Positions 8,482-17,701 of a stretch of DNA of 64,000 nucleotides are shown here, piece by piece. The stretch's first letter is position 1; every line of letters starts with the position of its first letter. The position numbers and the translations under genes were made by a program. The notes below the pieces were generated by a model. It was given only the letters and a program-made list of their open reading frames with translations, made no database searches and was not told where the DNA came from. The stretch is from Paenibacillus sp. BK033 (GTDB taxonomy: Bacteria > Bacillota > Bacilli > Paenibacillales > Paenibacillaceae): NCBI RefSeq assembly GCF_004345425.1, contig NZ_SLVP01000009.1, forward strand, positions 149,689-213,688, written 5' to 3'.

Positions 8482-9408
8482 ATGACTACGAATAATCAGC
8501 TTGTTACCCCGTTTGATCGATTGTTCCAGGCGGCCGAAATTGGCGGGAAAAGCAGCGCCACAATGAATGTTGTGCTGGAGGAAGCGGCAAAGGAGCAGCT
8601 GCCGCCAGCGGAAGCGGATCAGGAGAAAATTCTGCTGCTGGTCATCGACCAGCAGAACAGCTTCATCGAAGGCGGTGACTTGGGGGTTCCCGGTTCCGTG
8701 CAGGATACCATTCGGCTTGGGAAATTTATGTATCGAAATTTGCATAAAATCACACAAATCGCATTGACCAAAGACGTCCATACGCCGCTGCAGATTTTTC
8801 ACCCATGCTGGTGGATAGACCGCAGCGGCAAGCACCCCGCACCCGTCGAAACGGTGATTACGGTAGAGTCGGTCATGAATGGAGATTGGACGCCGGTCTT
8901 CTCGCCGGCAAGAAGCCTTGCCTATCTTCACGAGCTTAAGGCGGGAGGGAAGAGAGAACTCCGGATCTGGCCTTACCACTGCCTGGAAGGAACAAACGGC
9001 GTGGAGCTCGAGAGCCAATTCATGAACCTTGTCTACTTCCATACGGTGGCCAGAAGAAGCACGCCGATTATTTTGGAGAAAGGGCAGGATCCGTTAAGCG
9101 AAATGTACGGTGCGTTCTACCGGGAAGATGGCGTGGCGAGCGATGCCAACCGGGCTTTTCTGGACAGCCTTTTGGATTATAACCACATTTACATCGCCGG
9201 CCAGGCACTTTCGCATTGCGTGCTCGATACGATGAAGCATATTTTGGAGCATCACGCGGAGAACCGGGCATTGACCGAAAGCATACATCTGCTGACGGAT
9301 TGCTCGAGCCCGATACCGGGTACGGAAGCTATGACGGACTTGGCGATCATGGAGCTAGTTAAGCGATACGGCATTCAGCTCGCGACGGCGGAGGGCCTGA
9401 CGATATAA
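8482..9408 (+). CDS. Nicotinamidase-like cysteine hydrolase (isochorismatase family)
   Basis: It probably hydrolyses nicotinamide to nicotinate and ammonia, the first step of the salvage route encoded here. The catalytic triad is visible: Asp56 (LLLVIDQQNSF), Lys in LTKDVHTPLQIFH, and Cys246 in IAGQALSHCVLDT; the cis-peptide region is intact. At 308 residues it is longer than common PncA enzymes (180-220), with about 45 extra N-terminal residues and a longer middle segment. Start ATG 8482 follows AAGAGGAGATGG. The downstream gene is nicotinate phosphoribosyltransferase. Other isochorismatase-family amidases are possible, but context favours nicotinamide. Confidence 0.8.
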   Translation: MTTNNQLVTPFDRLFQAAEIGGKSSATMNVVLEEAAKEQLPPAEADQEKILLLVIDQQNSFIEGGDLGVPGSVQDTIRLGKFMYRNLHKITQIALTKDVHTPLQIFHPCWWIDRSGKHPAPVETVITVESVMNGDWTPVFSPARSLAYLHELKAGGKRELRIWPYHCLEGTNGVELESQFMNLVYFHTVARRSTPIILEKGQDPLSEMYGAFYREDGVASDANRAFLDSLLDYNHIYIAGQALSHCVLDTMKHILEHHAENRALTESIHLLTDCSSPIPGTEAMTDLAIMELVKRYGIQLATAEGLTI

Positions 9409-9434
9409 GCAAAAGCCTACGGAGGTAATGGGAT

Positions 9435-10934
9435 ATGAACAACGCACAGCAAATCAAGAAATACGCGGACGACAGCCTTGCGCTGCACACGGACTTATAC
9501 CAGGTGAATATGGTGGAGACTTATTGGGCGGAAGGGATGAGCGAGCGGAAGGCGGTATTCGAGCTCTATTTCCGCAAGCTGCCTTTCGGGAACGGCTACG
9601 CGATCTTTGCGGGTCTGGAACGGATTATCGAGTATGTGCAAAGCTTTGGATTTACCGATTCGGACCTGGCGTATTTGCATGACGAGCTTGGTTATGAAGA
9701 GGATTTCCTCGCTTACCTGAAGCAGCTTCGCTTCACCGGCAAAATGACCGCCATGCGCGAAGGAGAGCTGGTCTTCGGCAACGAAGCGATCCTCCGGGTG
9801 GAGGGTACGCTGGCCGAAGCCCAGTTTATCGAGACGGCGCTGCTTAATATCGTCAATTACCAGACGCTGATCGCGACAAAGGCTTCGAGAATCCGCAATG
9901 CCGTTGGAGATGCGCCGCTTCTCGAATTCGGCACGCGCCGCGGACATGAGATGGACGCCGCTCTATGGGGTTCGCGGGCTGCCATCATCGGCGGCTGCGA
10001 TGCGACCTCGAACGTGCGCTGCGGCAAACGGTTTGGCGCAAAGGTATCGGGCACGCATGCCCATGCGATGGTGCAGGCGATGCTGGACGAATACGAAGCG
10101 TTCCTCCGCTATGCGAAGCGGCAGAAGCAGATGAACCGCAAATGCGTCTTCCTTATCGATACGTACGATACGCTCAAATCGGGCATTCATAACGCGATTC
10201 GAGTCGTGAAGGAGCTTGGCATCAAGGATCTGTTCGAAGGAGTCCGGCTTGATTCGGGCGATCTCGCTTATTTGTCGAAGGAAGTCCGCAAGCTGCTGAA
10301 CAAAGCCGGTTTTGAAGAAACCCGTATTTATGCCTCGAATGATCTCGATGAATATACGGTTCTGAATTTGAAGTCGCAAGGCGCGGTTATCGATGCATGG
10401 GGAATCGGAACAAAGCTCATTACGGCGTATGATCAACCGGCTTTAGGCGCAGTCTATAAAATTGTGGCGATCGAAGATGATCATGGAAAAATGGTCGACA
10501 CGATCAAAATTTCGGGCAATCCCGAGAAAGTGACCACTCCGGGGAGGAAGAAGCTGTACCGGATCATTAATCTGGTGAATCACCGCTCGGAGGGCGATTA
10601 TATCGCGCTGGAAGAGGAGAAGCCGCAGGAGGAAGGGCGCCTCAAGATGTTCCATCCGGTCTACACTTACATCAGCAAATTCGTAACGGATTACGAAGCG
10701 AGAGAGCTTCATGCGGATATTTTCGCGGACGGTAAGCTGGTATACGAGACGCCCGGGCTTTATGAGATTCAGGCTTTTGCGAAGGATAATTTGGAGCTGC
10801 TCTGGGACGAATACAAGCGGAATCAGAATCCGGAGGATTATCCGGTGGATCTAAGCCAGCGCTGCTGGGACAACAAGATGAATCTCATCCATGCGATGAA
10901 GGAGAAAGCGGAAGGAGTGACCAAAGAGACATGA
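9435..10934 (+). CDS. pncB: Nicotinate phosphoribosyltransferase
   Basis: It converts nicotinate and PRPP to nicotinate mononucleotide with ATP. The 499-residue protein begins with HTDLYQVNMVETYW and has FELYFRKLPFGNGYAIFAGL, LLEFGTRRGHEMDAA, SGTHAHAMVQAM (containing the conserved His) and GVRLDSGDLAYLS, all typical of the long NAPRTase class. The ribosome site ACGGAGG lies 13 bases upstream. Its stop overlaps the nadD start by four bases (ATGA), so coupling is likely. Length is normal for the Firmicute form. Confidence 0.95.
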   Translation: MNNAQQIKKYADDSLALHTDLYQVNMVETYWAEGMSERKAVFELYFRKLPFGNGYAIFAGLERIIEYVQSFGFTDSDLAYLHDELGYEEDFLAYLKQLRFTGKMTAMREGELVFGNEAILRVEGTLAEAQFIETALLNIVNYQTLIATKASRIRNAVGDAPLLEFGTRRGHEMDAALWGSRAAIIGGCDATSNVRCGKRFGAKVSGTHAHAMVQAMLDEYEAFLRYAKRQKQMNRKCVFLIDTYDTLKSGIHNAIRVVKELGIKDLFEGVRLDSGDLAYLSKEVRKLLNKAGFEETRIYASNDLDEYTVLNLKSQGAVIDAWGIGTKLITAYDQPALGAVYKIVAIEDDHGKMVDTIKISGNPEKVTTPGRKKLYRIINLVNHRSEGDYIALEEEKPQEEGRLKMFHPVYTYISKFVTDYEARELHADIFADGKLVYETPGLYEIQAFAKDNLELLWDEYKRNQNPEDYPVDLSQRCWDNKMNLIHAMKEKAEGVTKET

Positions 10935-11557
10935 CGGCAAGCCCTCGGAAAATCGGCATTTACGGCTCTTCTTTTGACCCGATTACGAATGTGCATTTAT
11001 GGACGGCTTCGACGGTGGCGCACCGCAAAAGCTTGGATTTAGTGATTTTTCTGCCCTCCTCCAGCATGCGCCATGACAAGAAAACGAACACCAGCGACGA
11101 GCACCGGGTTAATATGATTAAGCTTGCGATTCAGGATAATCCGAAGTTTGTTTATGATCCCTACGAGCTTACGGTTCTGGCGGGCATGCAATATACGTTC
11201 CACACGATGAGGCATTTCCGCGAGCAATATCCGGAGGATGAATTGTATTTTATTATGGGCGCCGATCTTCTGGTCGATATCGCGGACGGCAAATGGTCGC
11301 ATGAGAAGGAATTGATTGAGGAAAATAAGTTTATCATAATGGCACGTAATGGCATTGATATGACGGAAGCGATCTCCCGTTCGCCGCTGCTTCGCAATCA
11401 TGACGACGGACGGTTCCAGCTGATGAGCAAAGGGCTTGCCATGGAGATCAGCTCGACCTATATCCGGGATGAATTCGGCCGGGGCGGGGAGCCGAGATAT
11501 TTGCTGCCGGATTCGTGTTATGACTATATCAAGAAAAACGGCTTGTACCGTATTTAA
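10931..11557 (+). CDS. nadD: Nicotinate-nucleotide adenylyltransferase (NadD family)
   Basis: It adenylylates nicotinate mononucleotide to deamido-NAD. The 208-residue protein has the nucleotidyltransferase N-terminus KIGIYGSSFDPITNVHLW and the C-terminal ISSTYIR motif (EISSTYIRDEF) that contacts ATP phosphates. The usual first motif is GGTFDPxHxGH; here it reads GSSFDPITNVH, keeping Phe-Asp-Pro and the last His but replacing the first His with Thr. Central motifs YFIMGADLLVDIADG and WSHEKELIEE are normal. Position between pncB and nadE supports the call. A chromosomal housekeeping nadD elsewhere would make this a salvage-dedicated paralogue. Confidence 0.85.
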   Translation: MTASPRKIGIYGSSFDPITNVHLWTASTVAHRKSLDLVIFLPSSSMRHDKKTNTSDEHRVNMIKLAIQDNPKFVYDPYELTVLAGMQYTFHTMRHFREQYPEDELYFIMGADLLVDIADGKWSHEKELIEENKFIIMARNGIDMTEAISRSPLLRNHDDGRFQLMSKGLAMEISSTYIRDEFGRGGEPRYLLPDSCYDYIKKNGLYRI

Positions 11558-11579
11558 CGATTAAAGGAGGCGCATGGCG

Positions 11580-12419
11580 ATGACCTTGCAGCAGCAGATT
11601 ATTGAGAAATTGGGCGTAAAACCGCAAATTGATCCGCAGGAGGAAATCCGGAGAACAATCGATTTTATTAAGGATTACGTAACGTTCGCGAGAAAAACGG
11701 CTCTTGTTCTCGGCATTTCGGGCGGACAGGATTCGACGCTTGCCGGCAAGCTTTGCCAAATGGCGATGAATGAATTAAACGACGAAGAGGGAGTAAAGAC
11801 CTACCGCTTTATCCCTGTCCGGCTGCCATACGGCAACCAGAAGGATGAACAGGATGCGCAGGATGCGATCGCTTTTATCGGGGCCGAAGGCTTTATCACG
11901 ATTAATATTAAGGCGGCCGTTGACGCCGGAGCGGCGGAATACGAAGCCCGGACAGGGAAGAAGCTGAGCGATTTCACGAAGGGCAACCGGAAGGCGAGAG
12001 AGCGGATGATTGCCCAGTTCGAGATTGCGGCGGAGGAGAACGGGCTCGTTGTCGGAACGGATCATGCGGCCGAGGCGATTACGGGCTTTTACACGAAATT
12101 CGGCGACGGCGCGGCGGATCTGACTCCGTTATACCGGCTGAACAAACGGCAGGGCAGACAGATCTTGAAGGAGCTTAACTGCCCGGAGCATCTGTACCTG
12201 AAGACCCCGACCGCGGACCTTGAAGAGAATAAGCCGCAGCTTGCCGACGAAGTGGCTCTAGGCGTAACTTACGACGATATCGACAACTACCTGGAAGGCA
12301 AGGAAATTGGCGAGAATGAGCGGCAAAAGATCGAGAACTGGTATATCCGGACGATTCATAAACGGGAGCAGCCGGTGACCGTATTCGACCGTTGGTGGAA
12401 AAAAGTTGACGGAAAATAA
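11580..12419 (+). CDS. nadE: NH3-dependent NAD synthetase
   Basis: It amidates deamido-NAD to NAD with ATP and ammonia. The PP-loop is VLGISGGQDSTLAG near residue 45, and GLVVGTDHAAEAITGFYTK and LEENKPQLADEVALGVTYD match the short, glutaminase-free NadE class. I start at ATG 11580, nine bases after AAAGGAGG; the ATG at 11574 leaves only three bases. That gives 279 residues, as in Bacillus NadE. It closes the salvage operon, which then runs from nicotinamide to NAD without a missing step. Confidence 0.95.
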   Translation: MTLQQQIIEKLGVKPQIDPQEEIRRTIDFIKDYVTFARKTALVLGISGGQDSTLAGKLCQMAMNELNDEEGVKTYRFIPVRLPYGNQKDEQDAQDAIAFIGAEGFITINIKAAVDAGAAEYEARTGKKLSDFTKGNRKARERMIAQFEIAAEENGLVVGTDHAAEAITGFYTKFGDGAADLTPLYRLNKRQGRQILKELNCPEHLYLKTPTADLEENKPQLADEVALGVTYDDIDNYLEGKEIGENERQKIENWYIRTIHKREQPVTVFDRWWKKVDGK

Positions 12420-12437
12420 GAGCTTTAAGGCACGAAG

Positions 12438-12476
12438 CCTATCCGGCATTCGCAAGAGCGACGGGTAGGTTTTTTT
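12438..12476 (+). terminator. Intrinsic terminator of the NAD operon
   Basis: Arms CCTATCC (12438-12444) and GGGTAGG (12463-12469) with one G-T pair, followed by seven T residues. Confidence 0.75.
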
Positions 12477-12553
12477 GCAAGAGATTGTTTTTATTTTCGA
12501 AAAAATCTGCTATTCTACTGGTGATCAGCTAATGGATTGGGGAGTGAGAACTT

Positions 12554-13636
12554 TTGAAACCGGTTACAGTGTATGATATTGCGAAGGAAGCGAATGTATC
12601 GGTTGCAACGGTATCGCGGGTTTTGAACAACACGGCCCCCGTAAAAAAGTCAACGAGAGATCGCATCGTAGAATTGATGAACAAGTACCAGTTTCAGCCT
12701 AATGCATTAGCCCGAAGCCTGTCCAAGAAGGAGACGGGCATGATCGGCATTATTTTGCCGGACATCACCAATCCGTTCTTTCCGACCGTTCTGGCCGGGT
12801 TTGAGCAAGAGGCGAGAATCAAAGGCTACACGTTCTTTCTATGCGATACCGTTTCGACAAACGGGGATTCGAAGGAGCAATACGAGCGAGAATCGCAGTA
12901 TCTCAGCCTGCTGATGGAGAAGCAGGTAGACGGCATCGTAATGATTGGCGGCCGGATCAACCTGGCTAAGCCGAGCGAAGCTATGGTCACCGAGGTGGTT
13001 GATATCAGCAAGCGCGTCCCGACTTTGCTGATTAACGGCCATTTGCCCGGGCAAAACATTCATTCCGTCTGCGTGGACGAGCGGGAGGGAGCCGAGCTTG
13101 CCACGCAGCATCTGATCGATCTCGGTCATCGGGATATCGCGTTCGCCGGCGGCTATCAGAGCATGGCGAATACGCTTCAGCGCGTTCAGGGCTTTGTGAA
13201 GACGATGCAGAAAAACGGGCTTACGGTCCGGAAAGAATGGCTGCTGGACGGCGGCTTTACGGTAGAGAAGGGCAAGCTGTTCATGAATTATTTGCTTAGC
13301 CTGCCGGAGAGGCCCACGGCAGTGTTTTGCGCGAATGATCTGGTGGCCATTGGTGCTCTTAAAGCTGCATATAATGCCGGTCTGCGGGTGCCGGAGGATT
13401 TGTCGCTGGTCGGCTTTGACGATGTTCCGTACGCGTCCAACAGTATTCCGGAGTTGACGACGGTGTCCCTGAAATGCTATGACATCGGGAAGTACGCGGC
13501 CGAGCAGCTCCATAAGATGATTACCAAAAGCAAGGTAAGCAGGAAAGCGAAGCTGAGACCGGAGCTCGTCATTCGCGAATCAACGGCTCCGCCAAAAGGC
13601 TCAAGGGTAAATGGGCCAAATGGAATATTTAGATAA
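12554..13636 (+). CDS. LacI/GalR-family transcriptional regulator
   Basis: The N-terminal helix-turn-helix is a textbook LacI domain: TVYDIAKEANVSVATVSRVL at residues 5-24, with NALARSLSKK as hinge. A periplasmic-binding-protein-like sensor domain follows (GMIGIILPDITNPFF; VFCANDLVAIGALKAA; SLVGFDDVPYA). The start is TTG at 12554, behind a GGGGAG ribosome site. It lies directly upstream of a beta-galactosidase/ABC importer operon whose leader holds two copies of a palindrome, so it probably represses that operon and releases it on a galactoside. About 360 residues, normal length. Confidence 0.93.
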   Translation: MKPVTVYDIAKEANVSVATVSRVLNNTAPVKKSTRDRIVELMNKYQFQPNALARSLSKKETGMIGIILPDITNPFFPTVLAGFEQEARIKGYTFFLCDTVSTNGDSKEQYERESQYLSLLMEKQVDGIVMIGGRINLAKPSEAMVTEVVDISKRVPTLLINGHLPGQNIHSVCVDEREGAELATQHLIDLGHRDIAFAGGYQSMANTLQRVQGFVKTMQKNGLTVRKEWLLDGGFTVEKGKLFMNYLLSLPERPTAVFCANDLVAIGALKAAYNAGLRVPEDLSLVGFDDVPYASNSIPELTTVSLKCYDIGKYAAEQLHKMITKSKVSRKAKLRPELVIRESTAPPKGSRVNGPNGIFR

Positions 13637-13654
13637 ATATTTCAAAAAACTTTC

Positions 13655-13684
13655 TTGACAACGCTTTCATGTCTGATTTAGAAT
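13655..13684 (+). promoter_or_regulatory. Promoter of the GH35 operon overlapped by a cre site
   Basis: TTGACA (13655-13660), an 18-base spacer, and TAGAAT (13679-13684) make a strong vegetative promoter. The same bases 13655-13670, TTGACAACGCTTTCAT, match the CcpA cre consensus WTGNNARCGNWWWCAW at every defined position and cover the -35 box. This predicts carbon catabolite repression of the operon. Confidence 0.8.
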
Positions 13685-13719
13685 CAAGGTGTCAAAGCAA
13701 TACACGGTTCGAACAAAAA

Positions 13720-13733
13720 TGAAACCCGTTTCA
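13720..13733. promoter_or_regulatory. Candidate LacI-type operator, copy 1
   Basis: TGAAACCCGTTTCA, a 14-bp near-palindrome about 30 bases into the predicted transcript. It is the exact reverse complement of the copy at 13844-13857. Confidence 0.65.
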
Positions 13734-13843
13734 ATGTAATCGGCTATCATCATATTATCCACCTGAAATGCACGTAAGAATACCGTAAATATGACAGTTC
13801 ATGTTGTTTCGGATCGAATGTGTGTTTTATTTTTACCAAAAAA

Positions 13844-13871
13844 TGAAACGGGTTTCATGAAACGGGATACA
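13844..13871. promoter_or_regulatory. Candidate LacI-type operator, copies 2 and 3
   Basis: TGAAACGGGTTTCA (13844-13857) is immediately followed by a degenerate direct copy TGAAACGGGATACA (13858-13871). The pair lies just before the GH35 start, and the centre is 124 bp from copy 1, suited to repression by looping. Confidence 0.65.
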
Positions 13872-13896
13872 TGTTATCGATCGGGGGTCGTCCAGA

Positions 13897-16674
13897 ATGG
13901 GTTTGGATACACAGGCGATATCGGCAGTTCAGTTCGAGGCTGATGCAGTACGTATACACGGAGAACCCAAGCTGCTCTTAAGCGCCTCGCTCTTTTACTT
14001 CCGTATTCCGAGGCTGCTGTGGAAGGAACGGATGGAGCAGCTGAAAGCTTACGGCTATAACAGCATCGATGTTTACTTCCCGTGGAACTACCACGAACGG
14101 AAGGAAGGCGAATGGGACTTCAGCGGCGAGCGTGATGTCGAAGCCTTCCTCGAAGCGGCAAGAGATGCGGGATTATGGGTGATCGCAAGACCGGGACCTT
14201 ACATTTGCTCCGAATGGGACGGCGGCGCGCTTCCGGCGTACCTGCTGGCGCAAGGCGTCGAGATTCGGCAGAATGATCCGGTATTCCTGTCCCGGGTGGC
14301 TGCCTGGTTCGACCGGATTATCCCTCTTCTGAAAGCTTTCCAGGCTGACGAAGGCGGGACGGTTATCGCGGTGCAGCTGGATAACGAGCTGGACTTCTAT
14401 GATTGCAAGGATCCGAAAGGGTATATCGGCGCATTAAGAGATTTGGTACTGGCGCACGGCATTTCGGTTCCGCTGTTCGCTTGCGCCGGTCAAGGCGGAT
14501 TGCTGCAAGCCGCGGGTATTGCAGAGGGAGTAGCCCCAACCTGCAACTTCTATCCGGATAACCGGGATCCCGAGTTCGAGCAGAAGGTGCTTCATTACGG
14601 CGGGCTTATGGAGGAGCTTGGTTATCCGCTCCTCGTTACCGAGACCAACCGCGCGCATTACCTGCTTCGCCGATTGCTCGGCTGCGGGGCCAAGCTTCTG
14701 GGACCTTACCTTCAGGTATCGGGTACGGACTTTGGTTTTACGAACGCCACAAACAATTGGGGTAAGCCGCTTGCGTTTATGACATCGGATTACGATTTTG
14801 GCGGAATGATCTCGCCGGAAGGGCATATCCGGGAGGAAGCTTACGAAGGCAGGCTGCTTGGCAGAATTATCGAAGCTTACGGAAGCAGGCTGGCTGAGGC
14901 GAAAGCAGCCGGGGCCGCAGACGAGGAATTCATCAAGAACGGTCAATGGACTAATATTGCCGGCCCGTATGTGCTCGAGCTGAAGGATGGCGGCCAGCTG
15001 TTGTTCCTGACGAATCTGGACGACGAGGATAAAGAGCTAACGATTGCCGGTTCCGATTCGTTTATCTTGCGGGGAGGCCGATCGCTTGCTCTTCCGTATC
15101 AGGTCCCGTTAGCGGGCTGGGGATTGGAAGGGGTATTGGAGCAATCAACAGCGGAGCTTTATTACGCGAACCAGACGGCAAACCGCAGGGTGCTTGCATT
15201 CCATACGGAAAGCGCCGGTCAAATTCAGCTAAGCAGTCGGGAGATAGCGGCCGTTGAATCCGAGAACTGCACGACAGACATGCAGGACGATCGGTTAAGC
15301 ATCAGGTTCGATGGAGTGACGGAAGCCGTATGCCGGATAAATACCCGCAGCGGAGACATTTTGACAATTGCGATCCACGATAAAGTAAAAGCGCTTTATA
15401 TGGATGAAATGGATGAAGAAGGATTATTGCACACCTGTTCATCAGACATTCAGCCTGCGGATAAAGAGCAAACGGAGGTCGCCAATTGGCAGCTTAGCTC
15501 CTTGAATGGAGCGGAGCCGATGGTTTCGCCGGAGTCTAAGCAATCGAAAGCTGAAGCCGTGTATCTGGAGCAAAACGAAATATACCGAGGCTATGGCTGG
15601 TATGAAGCAGCTGTTCCGGCTGAGCGGGCGGAGGTCGCAGAGGGCGTGCTGATTCGAAACGGCAGCGACGTGATCTCGCTTTATGCGGACGGTCATTACG
15701 TGGGAACTGCGGTTCCGGGCGGCAGCAGCAGCTATCTTCCGTTAAAGGAAGGGCTGACGCAAGGCAAGCTGGTTGCCCGTACCGAAATCTGGGGACATTC
15801 CAACTTCGATGATGCCAGACTGCCGGGCTTAAAGCTTAACGCTTTAAAAGGTCTTACGGGCATGACGCTTGTAACCAGGCAGCATGAACTAAGCCGTAAT
15901 TGGAGCGTGTACCGCGCCGCGGACCGAACGATTCGACCGGAGCTTACGGCGGAAGCCGACCGGAAGCTATGGCCGGTTGTGAACCTGGGCGGCTGGCTGT
16001 CGCCGGATCATCCCGCCTTTGAATATTACCGGAAAAGCTTTATTCCCGGGGAACGGGCAGACAGCTGGATCCTTCACTTTGAAGGCATGCAATCGACGGC
16101 GAAGGTGTTTGTTGATGGGAAGTGGGCTGGAGACGTTGGACCGTTCGATCCTTATGTCGACCTATCCGGTCTGCTCACAGCCGGGCAGCCAGCAGAGCTT
16201 GCCATCTTCCTGGAGAGAGTCATTGGTCTTCCTGCGGGAAGAAGAGCGGTTATGTATGAGGGAATAAAGGCGACGGATTGGTTGATCAGCGGTGCGGAAG
16301 AGCCTGAGCTTGCTGCCCATGCGAATGCAGCACGTTCGCAGTCCCAGGATGTTGAGCTTCCCGTGCAGCTGGAGCCGGGTCAGACGGCATGGCTGTACAG
16401 CACCATACCGAATTCAGATAACGGAAAGGGCTGGCGTGCAGCGGTTTCCGGATCAGGGCTTAAGCTGACCGTGTTCGTCGAGGGACGAATAGTTGGACGG
16501 ATTTGGACACCTGGGGATGAAAGCCGGCCGGTTATTACCGGTGGCAGCCAGCAGTCGGTTTACTTGCCGGGCGTTTGGTTTAACAAGAAGGAAGGCGAGC
16601 TTGCCATCCTCTTGGAAGCCGTTGATCAAGCAGCTCCTTGCAGGCTGGATGCCATTAGGCTTCAACAGGTCTAG
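13897..16674 (+). CDS. GH35 beta-galactosidase
   Basis: A 925-residue cytoplasmic-looking enzyme without signal peptide that should remove beta-linked galactose from imported oligosaccharides. The N-terminal TIM barrel (about 15-330) has YNSIDVYFPWNYHE, RPGPYICSEWDGGALPAYL, the acid/base Glu164 in QLDNELDF and the nucleophile Glu249 in LVTETNRAH, all characteristic of GH35. The remaining part contains beta-sandwich jelly-roll domains, including LNLGGWLSPDHP-like and FEGMQSTAKVFVDGKW segments. It is the first gene of an operon with an ABC sugar importer. A weak GGGGG ribosome site precedes the ATG. Confidence 0.9.
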   Translation: MGLDTQAISAVQFEADAVRIHGEPKLLLSASLFYFRIPRLLWKERMEQLKAYGYNSIDVYFPWNYHERKEGEWDFSGERDVEAFLEAARDAGLWVIARPGPYICSEWDGGALPAYLLAQGVEIRQNDPVFLSRVAAWFDRIIPLLKAFQADEGGTVIAVQLDNELDFYDCKDPKGYIGALRDLVLAHGISVPLFACAGQGGLLQAAGIAEGVAPTCNFYPDNRDPEFEQKVLHYGGLMEELGYPLLVTETNRAHYLLRRLLGCGAKLLGPYLQVSGTDFGFTNATNNWGKPLAFMTSDYDFGGMISPEGHIREEAYEGRLLGRIIEAYGSRLAEAKAAGAADEEFIKNGQWTNIAGPYVLELKDGGQLLFLTNLDDEDKELTIAGSDSFILRGGRSLALPYQVPLAGWGLEGVLEQSTAELYYANQTANRRVLAFHTESAGQIQLSSREIAAVESENCTTDMQDDRLSIRFDGVTEAVCRINTRSGDILTIAIHDKVKALYMDEMDEEGLLHTCSSDIQPADKEQTEVANWQLSSLNGAEPMVSPESKQSKAEAVYLEQNEIYRGYGWYEAAVPAERAEVAEGVLIRNGSDVISLYADGHYVGTAVPGGSSSYLPLKEGLTQGKLVARTEIWGHSNFDDARLPGLKLNALKGLTGMTLVTRQHELSRNWSVYRAADRTIRPELTAEADRKLWPVVNLGGWLSPDHPAFEYYRKSFIPGERADSWILHFEGMQSTAKVFVDGKWAGDVGPFDPYVDLSGLLTAGQPAELAIFLERVIGLPAGRRAVMYEGIKATDWLISGAEEPELAAHANAARSQSQDVELPVQLEPGQTAWLYSTIPNSDNGKGWRAAVSGSGLKLTVFVEGRIVGRIWTPGDESRPVITGGSQQSVYLPGVWFNKKEGELAILLEAVDQAAPCRLDAIRLQQV

Positions 16675-16724
16675 CCGGAAGACGAAGGGCTAAATCAATT
16701 AGTAATGGGTAAGGAGGTCTTCAC

Positions 16725-17690
16725 ATGGAAAAGGTTATACAACCAGCCATCCAGAGCAAGCCGCGTACGGAAAGCTCAGGCAGGCTGAGACGATTCTGGA
16801 ACAATAAAACTTTACTTCTGATGTGTTTGCCGGCAATTGCATTTTTCATTATATTTGCTTATCTGCCGATGCCAGGCGTGTACTTGGCGTTCATTCAGTA
16901 CAATTACGCGGACGGCATTTTTAAAAGCCCGTTTGTCGCCTTCGACAACTTCCGCTTCCTCGTTATGAATGGCGACCTGTGGCGGCTGACCTTTAACACC
17001 GTAGCTTATAACCTCGCTTTTATCTTGCTGGGGAATTTGCTGCAAATATTCGTAGCGATCCTGCTTAACGAGCTGCGCCGCAAATGGTTTAAGAAAGTAG
17101 CTCAAACCTTACTGTTCCTTCCGCATTTTATCTCGGCGGTTCTGATCGGTCTGATCGCTTACAACATTCTCAGTTACGATTACGGCTTGCTGAACCATGT
17201 ACTTGCATCTCTTGGCATGGATCCGGTTAAAGTCTACTCCAATTCTCATGTATGGCCGTTCATTATCGTCTTAACCTACTTATGGCAGTCTACTGGTTAC
17301 GGCTCTATCGTCTACTTCGCGGCTATCATGGGTCTTGATAATGAGATTATTGAGGCTTCTGAAATCGATGGTGCAAACGCTTTCCAACGGATTATCTACA
17401 TCGTTATTCCTTGGCTTAAGCCGACATTCATTATCTTGCTGCTGTTCTCGCTTGGCGGCATCATGAAAGGCAATTTCGGATTGTTCTACAACTTGGTTGG
17501 GGCAAACAATACGGCATTGTACTCGTCGACGGATATTATCGAAACTTACGTATTCCGTTCGCTTATGACGAACTTCAACTTCTCTATCGGTAGTGCGGTT
17601 AGCTTATATCAATCGGTATTCGGCTTCGTGATCGTTATAACGGCCAACTGGCTTGTTAAAAAGACGTCGCCAGAAAACTCGTTATTCTAG
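16725..17690 (+). CDS. Sugar ABC transporter permease (LplB/UgpA-like)
   Basis: A 321-residue inner-membrane permease with six predicted helices. It has the LplB-type N-terminus (FIIFAYLPMPGVYLAFIQY) and an EAA loop EASEIDGANAFQRIIYIVIPW near residues 220-240. It pairs with the permease encoded 11 bases downstream and the binding lipoprotein after that. No ATPase is encoded in the operon; carbohydrate importers of this class usually share an MsmX-type ATPase encoded elsewhere. Substrate is inferred to be a galactose-containing oligosaccharide from the GH35 neighbour. Confidence 0.92.
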   Translation: MEKVIQPAIQSKPRTESSGRLRRFWNNKTLLLMCLPAIAFFIIFAYLPMPGVYLAFIQYNYADGIFKSPFVAFDNFRFLVMNGDLWRLTFNTVAYNLAFILLGNLLQIFVAILLNELRRKWFKKVAQTLLFLPHFISAVLIGLIAYNILSYDYGLLNHVLASLGMDPVKVYSNSHVWPFIIVLTYLWQSTGYGSIVYFAAIMGLDNEIIEASEIDGANAFQRIIYIVIPWLKPTFIILLLFSLGGIMKGNFGLFYNLVGANNTALYSSTDIIETYVFRSLMTNFNFSIGSAVSLYQSVFGFVIVITANWLVKKTSPENSLF

Positions 17691-17701
17691 GGGGTGCTGA
17701 C

